Shown one piece after another: positions 40,776-45,953 of a stretch of DNA of 45,953 bases (the first letter of the stretch is position 1; the number at the start of each line of letters is the position of its first letter). The notes below the pieces were generated by a model. That model did not search any database. It was not told the origin of the DNA and saw only the letters and a program-made list of their open reading frames with translations. The position numbers and the translations under genes are program-made. Source of the DNA: JAFDZO01 sp041859205 (GTDB taxonomy: Bacteria > Bacteroidota > Ignavibacteria > Tepidaquicellales > Tepidaquicellaceae). The stretch is from contig JBHEKU010000002.1 of NCBI GenBank assembly GCA_041859205.1, positions 1-45,953 of the forward strand. The letters are read 5' to 3'.

Positions 40776-43772
40776 CTATTTTATAAGAACCATTCTTTTT
40801 GTATCAATAAAGTCAACGGCTTCAAGTCTGTAGAAGTAAACACCTGAAGCGAGATTTGCGCCATTGAAATCAACTGTATAAACACCTGCAGTTTTAATAC
40901 CGTTAACCAATGAAGCAATTTCTCTGCCTGTCAAATCAAAGATTTTCATTGTAACCATTCCTGATTTAGGAACTGAATATGAAATCTTTGTTGATGGATT
41001 GAACGGATTCGGATAGTTCTGAGCCAGCTCATATTTATCCGGTGTAAGAGATATTTGTGAACCTGTACTTGTTCCAACTCCTGCGGTTACATCATCGATA
41101 AATAAGTTATTACCGAATCTTGAATATGCAGTGAACTGAACTTTATTAGTACTAACCGGTATTTCAAAAATCTTTGTTGCCCATTCATTATTAGCAGGTG
41201 TCATATATTCGGTATTATTACCAATAGCGCCTGTTGTTGATAAATTTGTGCTTGAGTTATATCCTAACTGTGGAGTATTGGTAGCTTTTAAAGTAATAAG
41301 TCTTATCCAGGTTGCGCCGGCGTTTGAAGATGTAAATATACCCAATGAATCCACTGAAAGCGTTGTAGTCGGCTGATAGAATTTATAAGCATAGTTAAAT
41401 CTTAAATATTTGTTTGATACAGTCACAGCAGGGAACTGATTACTTGTTAATGATTGAGTTGTTCCAGCTGTTGCAGAGTAATTATCAAACATAGTTGAAC
41501 CTGCACCTGCTCCGTAACCGCTTGGTGTCTGTCTTGTCCAGTATTGTGTACCCGTGAAAGTTAATGTCCATTCAAAAGGAGGATATGTCGTTCCGGCAAA
41601 GTTTTCATTTAAAGGAAGAGTGCTTACTCTTCTTAATGTTAAGTTTCTTGTTTCTGTAGATGCAACAGAATCAGTTGTAGAAGAGAATCCGTAAACTTTC
41701 CATTGACCTACAATAGAATCACCTCTTGCTACGCCGAGAGTATTCAGCATTCCGTCTAATGCAGAGTTTACAATTGATAATGTAGTATCAAAACCTGTGT
41801 TGCCAGAGGGTACATTAAATACAACAGGACCTGTGAAAGTCGGGCTATCGAACTGCCATTTATATTTTACACCGTTACCTGCTTTTCTCCATGAAATATT
41901 TATATTGGAGTTATCATTACCTGCGGTAATAATTGTTGTATTATTAAGTGGAGTAGAAAGAGCAAAAGGAGATACAACAACTGTACCTCTTGTTAATGTC
42001 AGCGTTCTTGGTCCGTTAGCTGCTTTTAATGAATCAACAGTCGGAAGTACTCTACTTGCATATACATCCCATGAACCGACTAATGAATTACCCGGAGCAA
42101 CACCTAAGCCGGCTAGAATGTTATCAAGCTGTCCAAGTGTAAATGATGTTGAGTTTAATGCTGCGCCGATTGTAATTTGTCTGCTTGGTGCAGAAGGAGA
42201 ACCGAATATAAATTTATAGTTAACACCTGTAGCACATGTATCCCAGTTAAATGTTACATTGGTGGTTGAACCCGGAAACGATACTAAAGTAGTTCCGGCT
42301 GCAGGTGCTGTTAAATTGAAAGCATTCAGCACAGGGACGTTTGCCACTTTTACTTTGCTGACTGCTTTGAAAAGATTTAATCTTCCCTTTGATAGTACCT
42401 GTGTGCTTAATCCGGCAAGAGTATCTACCGTGGAAAGCATAACAAACTTCATATACTTTGCGAGTGAGTCAGGCTGCGTTCTGCCAAGCTGAATTAAATT
42501 TGCTCCGGCTGCATTGAACATTAAACCTATAGCTCCTGCTACGTGAGGAGTAGCCATTGATGTTCCTGTATTGTTACCGTAAGTATTGTTGGGCAAAGTA
42601 GAAAGAATAGTAGTTCCCGGAGCGCCTAAGTCCATATTGATAGGTCCGTAACCTGCTCCTGAATTCTTAACATCTGTATTTGTTGTATTGGTAACTGCAA
42701 CCATAAAAGGACTTGGGCATGCAGTTGGAATATCGCCGACAACATCAATATTCACATTGTTATTCGGACCTGCACCGGCTGAAAGAACTCCGACTCTGCC
42801 GAGTGAATCATAAAATGCGCACCATAGCGGGAAGTTAGCGGGCTGACCGTTATCAACACCAAAAGATGAATTTGTAGAAACTACAAATGCGCCTTTAAGT
42901 CCGTTAGTTTCATTGTAAAGTTTTCTTTGTTTGTAAACGTAACCGTAAGCTTTGATTGCAATAGATTCTGTTCCTGTTGAACCTTGTATAGGCATAACTT
43001 TAACTTTCCAGTTTACACCTGTAACACCGGCGCCGTTATTTCCTTTTGCACCTACTGTACCGGCTACGTGAGTTGAGTGAGATTCTGATGGAATTGTTCC
43101 GTTATTATTTATAGCGCTCCATCCGTTAAAGTCATCTACATAACCGTTGCCGTCATCATCAATACTGTTGCCCGGAATTTCACCATAGTTCTTCCAGTAA
43201 TTAAGGTCAGGATGAGCAAGGTCACCGCCGCCGTCAACAACGCATACTACTATTGTATCTCCAAGTGCTGTGTTTCCGCCTGTTGCAATATCCCATGCTT
43301 CAGGAGCATCGATATCGGCATCAGGAGTTCCGCCGGATTGCCCGGTGTTATTCATATCCCATTGCTCTGCAAATCTAGTATCATTAGGAGTTGTAGAAGA
43401 AACGGTACGTTCCTTTACATTATTATGATTAAACTGAGCAACTGAAACATCTCTTTTGCTCTTAATACTTATTAAGGCATCTACGGCTGAGCTTTTTGTA
43501 ACATCATACTCCATAAGGTAAATGTTCATACCGGGAATAAGTCTTTCCTTAATACGAAGACTGATGTTTGAAAAATCTGAAACAAGTTTATTTATATCTG
43601 CATCGCCATTAAGAGATACAATAATTTCTCCTTCGTTATAATCTTTATCTTCATAGATATAAGAAAAGGAATTTTCTGTTTTCGTATTTTTAGAAATGGT
43701 AAGTACCATTATAGTAACAAGAAATACCGTTACTAAAAAAACGGAAAGCTTTGAAAAGTAGCTTTTTAGCAT
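40776..43772 (-). CDS. Large secreted subtilisin-like (S8) protease with T9SS sorting domain
   Basis: 998 residues. An N-terminal hydrophobic segment (11-27) serves as signal peptide or anchor. A propeptide-like region spans 45-120. The S8 domain has D180 (VVDGGGD), H232 (SHSTHVAG) and S405 (GTSMATPHVAG). Two similar modules follow (about 480-600 and 605-720), each with a WxxxxxGVxYKxxF strand and a GLGVxxGxSxVGxWxVY stretch, resembling SusE-like outer-membrane starch-binding repeats. Next comes a choice-of-anchor-type beta-sandwich (about 725-890, EWTLTFTGTQYW). The C-terminus carries LAQNYPNPFNPSTKIS, a type IX sorting domain. The end is marked by a strong terminator. Confidence 0.93.
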   Translation of the reverse strand: MLKSYFSKLSVFLVTVFLVTIMVLTISKNTKTENSFSYIYEDKDYNEGEIIVSLNGDADINKLVSDFSNISLRIKERLIPGMNIYLMEYDVTKSSAVDALISIKSKRDVSVAQFNHNNVKERTVSSTTPNDTRFAEQWDMNNTGQSGGTPDADIDAPEAWDIATGGNTALGDTIVVCVVDGGGDLAHPDLNYWKNYGEIPGNSIDDDGNGYVDDFNGWSAINNNGTIPSESHSTHVAGTVGAKGNNGAGVTGVNWKVKVMPIQGSTGTESIAIKAYGYVYKQRKLYNETNGLKGAFVVSTNSSFGVDNGQPANFPLWCAFYDSLGRVGVLSAGAGPNNNVNIDVVGDIPTACPSPFMVAVTNTTNTDVKNSGAGYGPINMDLGAPGTTILSTLPNNTYGNNTGTSMATPHVAGAIGLMFNAAGANLIQLGRTQPDSLAKYMKFVMLSTVDTLAGLSTQVLSKGRLNLFKAVSKVKVANVPVLNAFNLTAPAAGTTLVSFPGSTTNVTFNWDTCATGVNYKFIFGSPSAPSRQITIGAALNSTSFTLGQLDNILAGLGVAPGNSLVGSWDVYASRVLPTVDSLKAANGPRTLTLTRGTVVVSPFALSTPLNNTTIITAGNDNSNINISWRKAGNGVKYKWQFDSPTFTGPVVFNVPSGNTGFDTTLSIVNSALDGMLNTLGVARGDSIVGQWKVYGFSSTTDSVASTETRNLTLRRVSTLPLNENFAGTTYPPFEWTLTFTGTQYWTRQTPSGYGAGAGSTMFDNYSATAGTTQSLTSNQFPAVTVSNKYLRFNYAYKFYQPTTTLSVDSLGIFTSSNAGATWIRLITLKATNTPQLGYNSSTNLSTTGAIGNNTEYMTPANNEWATKIFEIPVSTNKVQFTAYSRFGNNLFIDDVTAGVGTSTGSQISLTPDKYELAQNYPNPFNPSTKISYSVPKSGMVTMKIFDLTGREIASLVNGIKTAGVYTVDFNGANLASGVYFYRLEAVDFIDTKRMVLIK

Positions 43773-43932
43773 GAGCTTGATTGAGTTGATTTGAAAGAAT
43801 AATAAATATAGTATTTAAGGATTTTAGATGAAAGTAACTATATTAATTACACCGAATTATCTCAAATTCTATCGGAAATTAAGTGTTTTTTTTTAATTTG
43901 AAATTCCCGATTTAATACTCAATATTTGTAAA

Positions 43933-44241
43933 ATGAACAGAATAGAAACACTACAAAATTTACTTAAAGAAAATCCTGCTGATGAATTTACTAAGTATGC
44001 TTTAGCGCTTGAATACGTTTCAATAAAAGATTCAGAAAATGCAGAAAAGTATATGAAAGATTTACTGATGAATTCCCCAAACTATCTAGCGGTTTATTAC
44101 CAATACGGCAAACTGCTTGAAGATAAAGGTGAAATTGACGAAGCCAGAAAGATTTATAATCAGGGATTATTTGTAGCAGCATCACAAAATGATTTGCACA
44201 CCAAAGCAGAGCTTCAGGATGCCCTGGATAATTTGTTCTAA
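43933..44241 (+). CDS. Small tetratricopeptide-repeat protein
   Basis: 102 residues, almost entirely helical. Two to three TPR-like units are visible: FTKYALALEYVSIKDSENAE, then YLAVYYQYGKLLEDKGEIDE, with the alternating aromatic/small pattern of the repeat. There is no signal peptide, so it is probably a cytoplasmic scaffold for protein contacts. Partner unknown. It lies 160 bases from the divergent protease gene and 201 bases before the PorZ-like gene. Confidence 0.8.
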   Translation: MNRIETLQNLLKENPADEFTKYALALEYVSIKDSENAEKYMKDLLMNSPNYLAVYYQYGKLLEDKGEIDEARKIYNQGLFVAASQNDLHTKAELQDALDNLF

Positions 44242-44442
44242 TAATATTAGTGATTTTTAATTTTTAATTTTATAACTTTACATATAAATAAAACAAACTG
44301 CCCATCCATCATTCTACTCTATAAAAAATATTTCCACTGATTTTAAGGACTTATTTTTTTAAATTATTGTTACGAAATTAAACCATATCTAAAGAGCCTT
44401 TTCTACTATTTTTAATTTAAACCAAAAGACGAAAGAAAAGTC

Positions 44443-45953
44443 ATGACAAAAAAAATTGCTTTTGTTGTCGGAATGTTTTTCCTGATTAGTACTTCAATTT
44501 TTTCCCAATCAAATACAAGTAAATGGGAAAATTTTACCGACCTTAAGAATGTCCGCGCAGTTTCAGTTAAAGGAAATAATTATATAGCTGCTACTTCAGG
44601 CGGTTTATTTTTCTATAATTCTTCAACTGAAGAATTCCGCAAGTTTACAAACCTGAACGGACTGGTAAATATTGATCTGACTTCCCTTATTATAGATACA
44701 CAAAATAAGATTTGGATTGGCGCCTCTGACGGCTCACTTGTTCTTATGGATTTAAACGGAAATGTTTTAAAGACTATTTACGATATAAAAAATTCCAGCG
44801 AAAGCAATAAGTCTATTAATTGCTTTTATCAATATGGAAATGCAATGTTTGTCGGTACAGGATATGGAATTCAAAAAGTTGATGTAAATACTCAGAATTT
44901 TATCGATGCTCCATATTACCAGCTTGGAATAATTCCTATTAAAACTCCCGTTACTGCTTTAACAGCAAACAGAGATACACTTTTCGCTGCAACTAAATCC
45001 GGTATTGGTATTGCAAAAATTCCCGGTAATAATCTTAACAGCCCTTCAAGCTGGTTAAATACTTTTATCGCTCCTCTGAATGTAAATATAAACTCAATTG
45101 AATCATTTGCGGGAAATGTCTACGCAGGTTCTGAAACAGGTTTTGCCACCTATAACGGAGGTACCTGGAGTTATTACCCAAATGCTACTGTGGCAGGCGC
45201 AAGAACTTTGCATGTTAGAACAATCTCAAACAGGCTTTACTTTATTTCCAACGGCACTATTTACTCTGCGCCGTCAGATAATATAGAAAACATTCAGGTT
45301 GAGGTAAATTCAGGAAACTGGAGTTATATTCAATCAGATGATACACAAACCCCTGTTTACGGTTCAAACAATAATGGTATTTATTATAAATCAGCAGGTG
45401 GATATGTTTTCAAAAGCCCCAATTGTCCTTTCACAAGTGTATTCGATTATATGACAATTGATGACACAGGAAATTTATGGGTAGCCGGGGGTTCTGAAAC
45501 TGCCGGTATTTATAAGTACGATGGCAATAACTGGACTAATTTAAATAATACTCAGTACCCTGCTCTTGGCAGCAGTAATAATTTCAGAAGGATAAATCAT
45601 CAGGGAAATACAATCTTTGCTTTATCATTCGGCGGAGGCGTTTCAGTTATAAAAGGAGATTATATAAAAAATTATAATCCTTCGAACTCAATTCTGCCGG
45701 GAATAACCGGCGCTCCTAGTTTCTGTACAGCATTCGGCGGAGCACCTGATAGCAGGGGGAATTTCTGGGCAACCTTTTATCAGACCGATGTTGGTAAATC
45801 ACTATATTGCCTCACCCCCGATAGTGTTTGGATCGGATATCAAAATCCTTCGTATTTAACATTTGCAAATCTTACTCAAACTGCAATAGATAATTATGAT
45901 ACAAAATGGATTGTATCTGAAAACACTTCACCTTCCGGATTATATTTCTTTAA
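44443..45953 (+). CDS. PorZ-like secreted beta-propeller protein, 3'-truncated by window
   Basis: The frame from ATG 44443 stays open to the last base (503 codons). A signal peptide (1-22) ends SIFSQ. The rest consists of beta-propeller blades of the two-component-regulator-propeller type, for example LIIDTQNKIWIGASDGSLV, YQYGNAMFVGTGYGIQKV, and MTIDDTGNLWVAGG. This layout, and TSKWENFTDLKNVRAVSVKG at the start, match the PorZ family of the type IX secretion machinery, which delivers A-LPS for cargo anchoring in Porphyromonas. A generic propeller exoprotein is the alternative. The C-terminal domain that would decide is outside the window. Confidence 0.75.
   Translation, partial: MTKKIAFVVGMFFLISTSIFSQSNTSKWENFTDLKNVRAVSVKGNNYIAATSGGLFFYNSSTEEFRKFTNLNGLVNIDLTSLIIDTQNKIWIGASDGSLVLMDLNGNVLKTIYDIKNSSESNKSINCFYQYGNAMFVGTGYGIQKVDVNTQNFIDAPYYQLGIIPIKTPVTALTANRDTLFAATKSGIGIAKIPGNNLNSPSSWLNTFIAPLNVNINSIESFAGNVYAGSETGFATYNGGTWSYYPNATVAGARTLHVRTISNRLYFISNGTIYSAPSDNIENIQVEVNSGNWSYIQSDDTQTPVYGSNNNGIYYKSAGGYVFKSPNCPFTSVFDYMTIDDTGNLWVAGGSETAGIYKYDGNNWTNLNNTQYPALGSSNNFRRINHQGNTIFALSFGGGVSVIKGDYIKNYNPSNSILPGITGAPSFCTAFGGAPDSRGNFWATFYQTDVGKSLYCLTPDSVWIGYQNPSYLTFANLTQTAIDNYDTKWIVSENTSPSGLYFF

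Overview
The window looks like chromosomal DNA from an AT-rich Gram-negative bacterium of the Bacteroidota/Chlorobi superphylum, most likely Ignavibacteriota or a close relative. The evidence is as follows. Three secreted proteins end in a type IX secretion (Por) sorting domain with the motif YPNPFNP. The last gene resembles the T9SS component PorZ. There is a Bacteroidetes-style GlmU-like protein. Start codons mostly lack a clear Shine-Dalgarno sequence, and several must be TTG. The gaps carry dispersed palindromic repeats. The assignment is by protein recognition, since no rRNA is present.

Layout. 1-7.7 kb (+): 3' part of dnaX, agmatinase, endonuclease III, a T9SS subtilase, KdsC-like phosphatase, a GlmU-like nucleotidyltransferase/acetyltransferase and a membrane-anchored metallo-hydrolase. 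8.0-14.6 kb (+): tRNA-Val(GAC), then the conserved translation operon thrS-infC-rpmI-rplT-pheS, followed not by pheT but by three tandem cyclophilins predicted to be exported, lipid-anchored and cytoplasmic. 14.8-20.4 kb (+): holA, an ECF sigma factor with a probable anti-sigma partner, purS-purQ, a 51-aa membrane protein, tatA and gatA. 20.4-31.5 kb (-): a PhoR/PhoB-like two-component pair, a Gfo/Idh/MocA oxidoreductase, a HIT protein, an LptF/LptG permease, three tandem paralogous small secreted proteins, kbl, a T9SS endonuclease I and a beta-lactamase-fold protein with a TPR tail. 31.6-35.3 kb (+): ppk1 and a carB gene holding only the N-terminal half. 35.4-37.9 kb (-): an OmpL-like porin and an ammonium transporter. 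38.4-45.95 kb: a PNPOx-like protein, an NlpC/P60-like secreted protein, a short membrane-anchored protein, a 998-aa T9SS subtilase (-), a TPR protein, and the 5' part of a PorZ-like beta-propeller gene cut by the window end.

Most of the window is housekeeping. Several pieces form an export theme: TatA, lipoprotein and signal-peptide proteins, three T9SS cargo proteins, and a PorZ-like protein. KdsC, the GlmU-like enzyme and the LptF/G permease point to LPS synthesis and transport.

I did not find a convincing undescribed multi-gene system, defence island, prophage, IS transposase or CRISPR array. The points most worth a second look are: an infC that must start at a non-AUG/GUG/UUG codon; a half-length carB; the replacement of pheT by a cyclophilin trio; a three-copy secreted protein family with two invariant cysteines; a duplicated 5' flank with a palindrome between the copies; and several families of multi-hairpin intergenic repeats.
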